From Eutreptiella sp. 'Long Island Sound 2002' (lineage: Eukaryota; Euglenozoa; Euglenophyceae; Eutreptiales; Eutreptiaceae), in the NCBI GenBank assembly GCA_964036045.1, contig OZ038379.1, positions 118,917,206 to 118,981,205 of the forward strand: a stretch of DNA of 64,000 bases. The letters are read 5' to 3'. Below the pieces are notes generated by a model. That model worked only from the letters and a program-made list of their open reading frames with translations, ran no database searches and was not told where the DNA came from. Made by a program: the position numbers and the translations under genes. Shown piece after piece: positions 39,029 through 51,500 of this stretch; within the stretch, counting starts at the first letter, position 1, and the number at the start of each line of letters is the position of its first letter.

Positions 39029-40040
39029 CTGGCCCGTGCCGCAGAACAATGGCGGTGTAGTACTCAGCACACAACCTGGGCGTCGAAAGCCCGGGCAAGG
39101 ATGGCAGATAAGACACCCGAAAAAACCTAACCCCAACTCAAGGGGCCAGAACAAAGCGTGATTGTGAGTTCCTGACCAAAACTCAAGGGGCAAGACCGAA
39201 GAGTGGATTGTGACTCCCTAACCCCAACTCAAAGGACCACGCGACATAGCGTCGATTGTGAGTCGCTAACCACAGCTCAAGGGGCTACGCAACAAAGCGT
39301 GGATAGTGAATCCCTAACCCCCCAAGTCAAGGGGCCACATCGAAGCGTGGATTATGAGTCCCTAACCCCAACTCAAGGTGCCACACCGAGGCGTGGATTG
39401 TGAGTCCCTAACCCTAACTCAAGGGGCAACACCAAAGCGTGGATTGCAAATCCCTGACCCCAACTCAAGGGGCCACACCAAAGTGTGGATTGTGAGTACC
39501 TAACCCCAACTACAGAGGCCACACCTAAGTGTGGATTGTGAGTCCCTAACCCCAACTCAAGGGGCCACACCGAAGCGTGGATTGTGAGTCCCGAACCCCG
39601 ACTCAAGGGGCCACACCAAAGTGTGGATTGTGAGTCCCTAACCCCAACTGAAGGGGCAAGACGAAGCGTGGATTGTGAGTCCCTAACGCCAACTCCAAGG
39701 GCCAGGCAACAAAGCGTGGGATGTGAGTCCCGAACTCCAACTCGAGAGGCCAAACAACAAAGCGTGGATTGCGAGTCCCTAACCCCAATCCAGCAGCCGG
39801 GCAACAACGCATGGATTGTAAGTCCCTAACCCCAACCCAAGGGGCAACACCAAAGCTCAGATTGTGAATCTTGAACCCCAACTCAAGGGGCCACGCAACA
39901 AAGCATGGATTGTGAGCCCCTGACCCCAACTCCAAGGCCCACACCAAAGCGTGGATTGTGAGTCCCTAACCCCAACTAAAGGGGCCACAACAAAGTATGG
40001 ATGGTGAGTCCCTAACCCCAACTCAAGGGGCCACACCACA

Positions 40041-40320
40041 GCATGGATGCTGAGTCCCTAACCCGAACTCAAGGGGCCACACCAAAGCGTGGATCGTGAG
40101 TCCCTAACCCCACCTCAACGGGCCACGCAACAAAGCGTGGATTGTGAGTCCCTAACCCCAACTCAAGGGGCCACACCACAGCATGGATGCTGAGTCCCTA
40201 ACCCGAACTCAAGGGGCCACACCAAAGCGTGGATCGTGAGTCCCTAACCCCACCTCAACGGGCCACGCAACAAAGCGTGGATTGTGAGTCCCTAACCCCA
40301 ACTCAAGGGGCAACGCAACA
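40041..40320. repeat. Tandem duplication of a three-monomer (140-bp) unit
   Basis: 40041-40180 and 40181-40320 begin with the rare variant GCATGGATGCTGAGTCC followed by the GATCGTGAG and CCACCTCAACGGG variants in the same order, which shows a recent duplication of three adjacent monomers. Confidence 0.85.
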
Positions 40321-43300
40321 AAGTGTGGATTGTGAGTCCCTAACCCCAACTCAAGGGGCCACACGGCAGAGTGGATTGTGACTCCCTAACCCCCACCCAA
40401 GGGGCTACACCAAAGCGTGGATTGTGAGTCCCTAACCACAACTCAAGGGGCCACGCAACAAAGCGTGGATTGTGAGTCCCTAACCCCAACTGAAGGGGCC
40501 ACACCAAAGCGTGGATTGTGAGTCCCGAACCCCAACTCAAGGGGCAACACAAGAAAGCCGACCCGGGCCGCCACGCACCAAAGCGTGGATTGTGAGTCCC
40601 TAACCCCAACTCGAGGGGCAAGACAACAAAGTGTGGATTGTGAGTCGCTAACCCCAACTCCAGGGGCCAGAAAACAAAGTGTGGATTGTGAGTCGCTAAC
40701 CCTAACTCGAGGGGCCAGACAACAAAGTGTGGATTGTGAGTCGCTAACCCCAACTCAAGGGGCCACACCAAAGCTCAGATTGTGAATCTTGAACCCCAAC
40801 TCAAGCCACACCAAAGCATGGATTGTGAGTCCCTAACCCCAACTCAAGGGGCCACACGAAAGCATGGATTGTGAGTCCCTAACCCCAACTCAAGGGGCCA
40901 CACCAAAGCATGGATTGTGAATCCCTAACCCCAACTCAAGGGGCCTCACCAAAGAGTGGATTGTGAGTCCCTAACGCCAAATCAAGGGGCGACGCACAAA
41001 CCGTGGATTGTGAGTGCCTAACCCCAACTAAAGGGGCAACGCTACAAAGTGTGGATTGTGAGTCCCTAATCCCAAATCCACGGGCCACACGAAAGCGTGG
41101 ATTGAGAGTCCCTAACTCCGAATCAAGGGGCCACACCCAAGCGTGGATTGTGAGTCCCTAACGCCACATCAAGGGGCGACGCACAAAGCGTGGATTGTGA
41201 GCCCCTAACCCCGACTCAAGGGGCAACGCTAAAAAGCGTGGATTTTAAGTCCCTAACCCCTAATGCACGGGCCACACCAAAGAGTGCATTGTGATACCCT
41301 AACTCCAAATCAAGGGGCAACGCTACAAAACGTCGATTTTGAGTGCCTAACCCCAAATCCAGTGGCCACACGGAAGCGTGGATTGTGAATCCCTAACCCC
41401 AATTCAAGGGGCCACTACGAAGCGTGGATTGTAAGTCCCTAACCCCAACTCAAGGGGAAAGACCGAAGCGTGGATTGTGAGTCCCCAACGCCAACTCCAA
41501 GGTCCAGGCAACAAAGTGTGGGATGTCACTCCCTAACCCCAACTCAAAAGGCCACACGGAAGCGTGGATTGCGAGTCCCCAACCCCAATCCAGCAGCCGG
41601 GCAACAACGCGTGGATTGTAAGTCCCGAACCCCAACTCAAGGGGCCACGCAACAAAGCATGGATTGTAGGTCCCTAAGCCCGATTCCAGGGCCCACACCA
41701 AAGCGTGCATTGTGAGTCCCTAACCCCAACTCAAGGGGCCAGACCAAAGCATGGATGGTGAGTCTCGAACCCAAAATCAAGGAGCCACACCAAAGCGTGG
41801 ATTGCGAATCCCTAACCGGAACTCAAGGGGCCACACCAAAGCGAGGATTGTGAGTCCCTAACCCCAAATCGGGGGGCCACGCAACAAAGCGTGGACTGTG
41901 AGTCCCTAACCCCAACTCAAAGGGCCACACTGAAGCTCGGGTTGTGAGTCCCTAACCCCAACTCAAGGGGCCAGACAAAAGCATGGAATGTGAGTCCCTA
42001 ACCCCAACTCAAGGGGCCAGACCGAGGCTTGGATTGTGAATCCCCAACCCCAACTCAAGGGGCCACGCAACAAAGCGTGGATTGTGAGTCCCTAACCCCA
42101 AATCAAGGGGCCACGGAACGAAGCATGGATTGTGAGTCTCTCACCCCTCAAGGGGCCACGCAACAAAGCGTGGATCGTGAGTGCCTAACCCTAAATTAAG
42201 GGGCCACACCGAAGCGTGGATTGTGAGTCCCTCACCCCTCGAAGGGCCACGCACCAAAGCGTGGATCGTGAGTCCCTAACCCCAACTCAAGGGGCCACAC
42301 CGAAGCGTGGATTGTGAGTCCCTAACCCCAACTCAAGGGGCCACACCAAAGCGTGGATGGTGAGTCCCTAACCCCAACTCAAGGGGCCACACAACAAAAA
42401 GGGTGGATTGTGAATCCCTAACCCCAACTCCAGGGGCCACGCCAAAGCGTGGATTGTGTGTCCCTAATCCCAACTCAAGGGGCCACACCAAAGCGTTGAT
42501 TGTGAGTCCCTAACCCCAAATCAAGGGTCAAAGTAGCAAAGCGTGGATTCTGTGTCCCTAACCCCAACTCAAGGGGACAGACCAAAGCATGGATTGTGCG
42601 TCCCTAACCCCAACTCAAGGGGCCACACCGAAGAGTGGATTGTGACTCCCTAACCACAACTCAAGGGGCCACACAACAAAGCGTGCATTGTGACTCCCTA
42701 ACCCCAACTGGAGGGGCCACACCAAAGCGTGGATTGTGAGTCCCGAACCCCAACCCAAGGGGCAACGCAAGAAAGCGTGGATTGTGACTCCAGACCTCCG
42801 ACCCGGGCCGCCACCCAACAAAGCGTGCATTGTGAGTTCCTAACCCCAACTCAAGAGCCACGCAACAAAGCCTGGATTGTGAGTCCCTAACCCCAATTCC
42901 AACGGCCACGCAACACGGTGTGGATTGTGAGTCCCTAAACCCAACTTAAGGGGCCACACCGAAGCATGCATTCTCAGTCACTGACCCCGATTCCAGGGGC
43001 CATGCAACAAAGCGTGGATTGTGAGTCGCTAACCCCAACTCAAGGGGCCACACCAAAATGTGGATGGTGTATCCCTTACCCCTACTAAAGGGGCCACACC
43101 TGACCATGGATTGTCAGTCAGTAACCCCAACTCAAGGGGCCCCAACAAGGCGTGGATTGTGCATCCCTAACCCCAACTCAAGGGGCCACGCAACAAAGCG
43201 TGGATTGTGAATCCCTAACCCCAACTCAAGGGGCCACACCAAAGCGTGGATTGTGTCTCCCTGACCCCAACTCCAGGGGCCACACCAAAGCTCGGATTGT

Positions 43301-46300
43301 CAATCCTGAACCCCAACTCAGGGGGCCACACTAAAGTGTACGCTGTGAGTCCCTAAATTCAACTCAAGGGGCCACACCAAAGCGTGGATTGTGAGTCGCT
43401 AACCCCAACTCAAGGGGCGACACCAAAGCTAGGATTGTGAGTCCCTAACCCCAAATAAGGGGCAACGCAACAAAGCGTGAATTGTGAGTGCCTGAACCAA
43501 ACTCCAGGGGCCACACCGAAGCGTGTATTGTGAGTCCCTAACCCCAACTCAAGGGGCCACACAACAAAGCGTGGATTTTGAGTCCCTAACCTTAATCCAA
43601 GGGGCGACACAAAAGCGTGGATTGTGAGTCCCTAACCCCGGCTCAAGGGGCCACGCAAGAAAGCGTGGATTGTCAGTTCCTAACCCCAACTCAAGGGGCC
43701 ACGCAACAAAGCGGGGATGGCGAGTCCGTAACCCCAACTCAAGGGGCCACACCAAAGCGCGGATTGTGAGTCCCAAACCCCAACTCATGGGGCCACGCAA
43801 CAAAGCGGGGATTGTGAGTCCCTAACCCCAACTGAAGGGGCCACACAACAAAGCGTGGATTGTGAGTCCCTAACCCCGGCTCCACTGGCCACGCAAGAAA
43901 GCGTGGATTGCGAGTTCCTAACCCCAACTCAAGAGGCAACGCTACAAAGGGTGGATTGTGAGTCCCTAACCCCAACCCAAAGGGCCACACCGAGGGGTGG
44001 ATTGCAAATCACTAACCCCTATGCAAGGGACCACACCAAAGCGTGGATTGGGACTCCTTCCCCCCCGATTCCAGGGGCCAGACACCAAAGCGGGGATTGT
44101 GACCCCCTAAACCCAACTCAAGGGGCAACGCTACAAAGCGTGGATTGGGAGTCCCTAACCCCAACTCAAGGGGCCACGCAACAAAGCGTGGATTGTGAGT
44201 TCCTAACCCCAACTCTAGGGGCCACACCGAAGCATGGATTGTGAGTCCCTGACCCCAACTCAGGGAGCCACACCAAAGCGTGGATTGTCAGTCCCTAAGC
44301 ACAACTCAAGGGGCCACGCAACAAAGCGTGGATTGTGAGTCCCCAACGCCAACTCAAGGGGCTGCTACAAAGTGTGGATTGTGAGTCCCTAACCCCAACT
44401 CTAGGGGCCACACCGAAGCATGGATTGTGAGTCCCTAACCCCAACTCAAGGGGCCAGGGAACGAAGCGTGGATTGTGAGTCCCGGACCCCAACTCTACGG
44501 ACCATACACCAAAGCATGGATTGTGAGTCCCCAACCCTAACTCAAGGGGCCACACCAAAGCGTGGATTGTGAGTCCCTAACCCCAACTCAAGCAGCCAAG
44601 CAACAAAGCGTGGATTGTGAGTCCCTAACCCCACCTAAAGGGGCCACACACCAAAGCGTGGATTGTAAGTCCCTAACCCCAACTCAAAGGGCCACGCAAC
44701 AAAGCGCGGGTTGTGAGTCCCTAACCCTAAGTCAAGGGGCCACACACGAAAGCGTGGATTGTGAGTCCCTAACGCCAACTCAAGGGGCCACGCAACAAAC
44801 CATGGATTGTGAGTGCCTAACCCCAACTCAAGGGGCTACACCGAAGCGTGGATTGCGAGTCCCTTACCCCAATTCAAGGGGCCACACGGAAGCGTCGATT
44901 GTGAATCCGTAACCCCAACTCAAGGGGCCACGAAACAAACCATGGATTGTGAGTCCCTTACCCCAATTCAAGGGGCCACACGGAAGCGTCGATTGTGAAT
45001 CCGTAACCCCAACTCAAGGGGCCACGAAACAAACCATGGATTGTAAGTCCCTAACCCCAACTCAAGGGGCCACGAAACAAACAATGGATTGTGAGTCCCT
45101 AACCCCAACTGAAGGGGCCACACACCAAAGCGTGGATTGTGAGTGCCTAATCCCAACTCAAGGGGCCACGCAACAGAGCGTGGATGGTGAATGCCTAACC
45201 TCAACTCAAGGGGCCACGCAACGAAGCATGGATTGTGAGTCACTCACCCCGACACAAGGGGCCACACAACGACGCCTCGATCGTGAGGCGCTAACCCCAA
45301 CTGAAGGGGCCACGCAACAAAGCGTGGATGGTGAGTCCTTAACCCCTACTCAAGGAGCCACACCAAAGCGTGGATTGTGAGTCCCTAACCCCAGCTCAAG
45401 GGGCCACACAACAAAGCGTGGATTGTGAGTCCCTAACCACAACTCAAGAGGCCACACTGAGGGGTGGATTGTGAGTCCCTAACCCCAACTCAAGGGGCCA
45501 CACACGAAAGCGTGGATTGTGAGTCCCTAACCCCAACTCAAGGGGCCACACCAAAGCTTTGATTGTGAGTCCCTAACCCCAACTCAAGGGGCAACGCAAC
45601 AAACCGTGGATCATGAGTCCCTAATCCCAACTCAAGGGGCCACACCAAAGCGTGGATTGTGAGTCCCCAACCCCAACTCCATGGGCCTCACCAAAGAGTG
45701 GATTCTGAGTCCCTAACCCCAACTCAAGGGGCCACAACGAAGCGTGGATTGTAAGTCCCTAACCCCAACTCAAGAGGCCACAACAAAGGGGGGATTGTGA
45801 ATCCCTAACCCTAACTCAAGGGGCCACGCAAAAAAGCGTCGATTGGGAGTCCCTTACCCCAAACTCCAGGGGCCACGCAACGAAGCGCGGATTGTGAGTC
45901 CCTAACCCCAACTCAAGGGGACACACCAAAGCGGGGATTTTGAATCCCTAACCCCAACACAAGGGGCCACGCAACACAGCGTGGATTTTGAGTCCCTAAC
46001 CCCAACTCAAGGGGCCACACCAAAGCGGGGATTGTGAATCCCTAACCCCAACACAAGGGGCAACGCAACACAGCGTGGATTGTGAAGTCCTAACCCCAAA
46101 TCAAGAGGCCACACCAAAGCGTGGATTGTGAGTCCCTAACCCCAACTCCAGGGGCCTCACCAAAGCGTGGATTGTGAGTCCCTAACCCCAACTCCAGGGG
46201 CCTCACCAAAGCGTGGATTGTGAGTCCGTACCCCCAACTAAAGAGGCGACAACGAAGCTGGGATTGTAAGTGCCTAACCCCAACTCAAGGGGCCACGCAA

Positions 46301-47135
46301 CAAAGCGTGGATTGTGAGTCCCCACACCAACTCAAGGGCCCAGACAAACCGTGGCTTGTGATTCCCTAACCCCAACTCAAGGGGCCACGCAACAAAGCGT
46401 GGATTGTGAGTCCCCACCCCAACTCAAGGGCCCAAACAAACCTCGGCTTGTGATTCCCTAACCCCAACTCAAGGGGCCACGCAACAAAGCGTGGATTGTG
46501 AGTCCCTAACCCCTACTCAAGGGGACACACCAAAGCGTGGATTGTGAGTCCCTAACCCCAACTCAAGGGGCCACGAAACAAACAATGGATTGTGAGTCCC
46601 TAACCCCAACTCAAGGAGCCACGCAACAAAGCAGGGATTGTGAATCCCCAACCCCAACTCAAGGGGCCACACCGAAGCGTGGATTGTGAGTCCCCAACCC
46701 CCAACTCAAGGGGCCACACCAAAGCGTGGATTGTGAATCCCTGACCCTAACTCAATGGGCCACGCAAAAAACCGTGGATTGTGACTCCCTAACCCCAACT
46801 CAAGGGGCCGCGCAACGAAGCGCGGATTGTGCATCCCTAACCCCAACTTAAGGGGCCACACCAAACCGGGGATTGTGAATCCCTAACCCCAACGAAAGGG
46901 GCCACACCAAAGCGTGAATTGTGAGTCCCTAACCCCAACTCAAGGGGCCACACAAAAGCGTGGATTGTGAGTGCCTAACCCCAACTCCAGGGGCCTCACC
47001 AAAGCGTGGATTGTGAGTCCCTAACCCCAACTCAAGGGGCAACGCAACAAAGCGTGGATTGTGAGTCCCTAACCCCAACTCCAGGGGCCTCACCAAAGCG
47101 TGGATTGTGAGTCCCTAACCCCAACTCCACGGGCC

Positions 47136-48540
47136 TCACCAAAGCGTGGGTTGTGAGTCCGTACCCCCAACTGAAGAGGCGACAACAAAGCGGGGATTGT
47201 AAGTCCCTAACCCCAACTCAAGGGGCCACGCAACAAAGCGTGGATTGTGAGTCCCTAACCCCAACTCAAGGGGCCACGCACCAAAGCGTGGATTGTGAGT
47301 CCTTAACACCAACTCAAAGGGCTGCACCGAAGCGTGCATTGTGAGTCCCTAACCCCTACGCAAGGGGCCACACACCGAAGCGTGGATTGTGAGGCCCCAA
47401 CCCCAACTCAAGGGGCCACGCAACAAAGCGTGGATTGTGAGTCCCTAACCCCAACTCAAGGGGCCTCGCAACAGAGCGTGGATTGTGAGTCCCTAACCCC
47501 AACTCAAGGGGCCACGCAACAAAGCGTGGATTATGAGTCCCTAACCCCAACTCAAGCGGCCACACACCAAAGCGGGGATTGTAAGTCCCTAACCCCAACT
47601 CAAGGGGCCACAACAAAGCGTGGATTGTGAGTCCCCACCCCAACTCAAGGGCCCAAACAAACCGTGGCTTGTGATTCCCTAACCCCAACTCAAGGGGCCA
47701 CGAAACAAACAATGGATTGTGAGTCCCTAACCCCAACTCAAGGGGCCACACCGAAGCGTGGATTGTGAGTCCCCAACCCCAACTCAAGGGGCCACACCAA
47801 AGCGTGGATTGGGAGTGCCTAGCACCAACTCAAGGGGCCGCGCAACGAAGCGCGGATTGTGCGTCCCTAACCCCAACTCAAGGGGCCACACCAAAGCGGG
47901 GATTGTGAATCCCTAACCCCAACACAAGGGGCAAAGCAACAAAGCGTGGATTGTGAGTCCCTAACCCCAACTCCAGGGGCCTCACCAAAGCGTGGATTGT
48001 GACTCCCTAACCCCAACTCAAGGGGCCACACACCAAAGCGTGGATTGTGAGTCCCTAACCCCAACTCAAGGGGCCACACCACAGCGTCGATTGTGAGTCC
48101 CTAACCCCACCTCCAGGGGCCTCACCAAAGCGTGGATTGTGAGTCCCTAACCCCAACTCTAGGGGCCTCACCAAAGCGTGGGTTGTGAGTCCGTACCCCC
48201 AACTGAAGAGGCAACAACAAAGCGGGGATTGTAAGTCCCTAACCCCAACTCAAGGGGCCACGCAACAAAGCGTGGATTGTGAGTCCCTAACCCGAACTCA
48301 AGGGGCCACACACCAAAGCGTGGATTGTGAGTCCTTAACACCAACTCAAGGGGCCACACCGAAGCGTGCATTGTGAGTCCCTAACCCCTACGCAAGGGGC
48401 CACACACCGAAGCGTGGATTGTGAGTCCCCAACCCCAACTCAAGGGGCCACGCAACAAAGCGTGGATTGTGAGTCCCTAACCCCAACTCAAGGGGCCTCG
48501 CAACAGAGCGTGGATTGTGAGTCCCTAACCCCAACTCAAG
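47136..48540. repeat. Higher-order satellite repeat, about 1,032-bp period
   Basis: Variant strings such as CCCCCAACTGAAGAGGC and CCCTACGCAAGGGGCCACAC recur in the same order 1,032 bp apart (47136 and 48168) and again from 51076. Confidence 0.8.
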
Positions 48541-51500
48541 CGGCCACACACCAAAGCGGGGACTGTCAGTCCCTAACCCCAACTCAAGGGCCCAAACAAA
48601 CCGTGGCTTGTGATTCCCTAACCCCAACTCAAGGGGCCACGAAACAAACAATGGATTGTGAGTCCCTAACCCCAACTCAAGGGGCCACACCGAAGCGTGG
48701 ATTGTGAGTCCCCAACCCCAACTCAAGGGGCCACACCAAAGCGTGGATTGGGAGTCCCTAACCCCAACTCAAGGGGCCGCGCAACGAAGCGCCGATTGTG
48801 CGTCCCTAACCCCAACTCAAGGGGCCACACCAAAGCGGGGATTGTGAATCCCTAACCCCAACACAAGGGGCAACGCAACAAAGCGGGGATTGTTACTCCC
48901 TAACCCCAACTCAAGGGGCCACGAAACAAACAATGGATTGTGAGTCCCTAACCCCAACTCAAGGGGCCACACCGAAGCGTGGATTGTGAGTCCCCAACCC
49001 CAAATCAAGGGGCCACACCAAAGCGTGGATTGGGAGTCCCTAACCCCAACTCAAGGGGCCGCGCAACGAAGCGCCGATTGTGCGTCCCTAACCCCAACTC
49101 AAGGGGTCACACCAAAGCGGGGATTGTGAATCCCTAACCCCAACACAAGGGGCAACGCAACAAAGCGGGGATTGTTACTCCCTAACCCCAACTCAAGGGG
49201 CCACAACAAAGCGTGGATTGTGAGTCCGTACCCCCAACTCAAGGGCCCAAACAAACCGTGGCTTGTGATTCCCTAAGCTCAAGGGGCTAGACTGAAGCTT
49301 GGATTGTGAGTCCCTAACCCAAACTCAAGGGGCCACGCAACAAAGCGTGGATTGTGAGTCCCTAACCCCGACTCAAGGGGCCGCGCACCAAAGCGTGGAT
49401 TGTGAGTCCTTAACCCCAACTCAAGCGGCCACACACCAAAGCGTGGATTGTGAGTCCCTAACCCCAACTCAAGGGGCCACGCAACAAAGCGTGGATTGTG
49501 AGTCCCTAACCCCAACTCAAGCGGCCACACACCAAAGCGTGGATTGTGAGTCCCCTAACCACAACTCAAGGGGCCACACACCAAAGCGTGGATTGTGAGT
49601 CCCCAACCCCAACTGAAGGGGCCACGCAACAAAGCGTGGATTGTGAGTCCCCAACCCCAACTCAAGGGGCCACGCAACAAAGCTAGATTGTGAGTCCCGA
49701 ACCCCAACTCAAGGGGCCACACACCAAAGCGTGGGTTGTGAGTCCCCTAACCCCAACTCAAGGGGCCACGCAACAAAGCGTGGATTGTGAGTCCCTAACC
49801 CCAACTCAAGGGGCCACGCAACAAAGCGTGAATTGTGAGTCCCTAACCCCAACTGAGGCGGCCACACACCAAAGCGTGGATTGTGAGTCCCCTAACCACA
49901 ACTCAAGGGGCCACACCGAAGCGTGGATTGTGACTCCCTAACCCCAACTCAAGGGGCCACACACGAAAGCGTGGATTGTGAGTCCCTAACCCCAACTCAA
50001 GGGGCCACACCACAGCGTCGATTGTGAGTCCCTAACCCCACCTCCAGGGGCCTCACCAAAGCGTGGATTGTGAGTCCCCAACCCCAACTCCAAGGGCCTC
50101 ACCAAAGCCCGGATTCTGGGTCCCTAACTCCAACTAAAGGGGCCTCAACGAAGCGTGGATTGTAAGTCCCGAACCCCAACTCAAGGGGCCACACAAAAGC
50201 GTGCATTGTGAGTCCCGAACCCCAACTCTAGGGGCCTCACGAAAGTGTGGATTGTGAGTCCCCAACCCTAACTCCAGGGGCCTCACCAAAGCGTGGGTTG
50301 TGAGTCCGTACCCCCAACTGAAGAGGCGACAACAAAGCGGGGATTGTAATTCCCTAACCCCAACTCAAGGGGCCACAACAAAGATTGGATTGTGAGTCCG
50401 TACCCCAACTCAAGGGCCCAAACAAACCGTGGCTTGTGATTCCCTAAGCTCAAGGGGCTAGACTGAAGCTTGGATTGTGAGTCCCTAACCCCGACTCAAG
50501 GGGCCGCGCACCAAAGCGTGGATTGTGAGTCCTTAACCCCAACTCAAGGGGCCACGCAACAAAGCGTGGATTGTGAGTCCCTAACCCCAACTCAAGCGGC
50601 CACACACCAAAGCGTGGATTGTGAGTCCCCTAACCACAACTCAAGGGGCCACACCGAAGCGTGGATTGTGAGTCCCTAACCCCTACGCAAGGGCCCACAC
50701 ACCAAAGCGTGGATTGTGAGTCCCCAACCCCAACTCAAGGGGCCACGCAACAAAGCGTGGATTGTGAGTCCCTAACCCCAACTCAAGGGGCCACGCAACA
50801 AAGCGTGGATTGTGAGTCCCTAACCCCAACTCAAGCGGCCACACACCAAAGCGTGGATTGTGAGTCCCCTAACCACAACTCAAGGGGCCACACCGAAGCG
50901 TGGATTGTGACTCCCTAACCCCAACTCAAGGGGCCACACACGAAAGCGTGGATTGTGAGTCCCTAACCCCAACTCAAGGGGCCACACCACATCGTCGATT
51001 GTGAGTCCCTAACCCCACCTCCAGGGGCCTCACCAAAGCGTGGATTGTGAGTCCCTAACCCCAACTCCAGGGGCCTCACCAAAGCGTGGGTTGTGAGTCC
51101 GTACCCCCAACTGAAGAGGCAACAACAAAGCAGGGATTGTAAGTCCCTAACCCCAACTCAAGGGGCCACGCAACAAAGCGTGGATTGTGAGTCCCTAACC
51201 CCAACTCAAGGGGCCATGCACCAAAGCGTGGATTGTGAGTCCTTAACACCAACTCAAGGGGCCACACCGAAGCGTGCATTGTGAGTCCCTAACCCCTACG
51301 CAAGGGGCCTGACACCGAAGCGTGGATTGTGAGTCCCCAACCCCAACTCAAGGGGCCACGCAACAAAGCGTGGATTGTGAGTCCCTAACCCCAACTCAAG
51401 GGGCCTCGCAACGGAGCGTGGATTGTGAGTCCCTAACCCCAACTCAAGGGGCCACGCAACAAAGCGTGGATTATGAGCCCCTACCCCAACTCAAGCGGCC

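Larger units (their letters stand above)
32558..39125 (-). mobile_element. LINE-B, non-LTR retrotransposon inserted in the satellite
   Basis: This element of about 6.57 kb is flanked on both sides by the 46/48-bp satellite. The left flank breaks off after GGATTG and the right resumes at CCTAACCCC, so about 6 bp of one monomer are missing and no target duplication is evident. On the minus strand it encodes ORF1 and then an endonuclease, RT with YADD, a CCHC knuckle and an RNase H. It is unrelated in detail to LINE-A and less GC-rich. No poly-A tail is seen at the 3' end. Confidence 0.9.
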
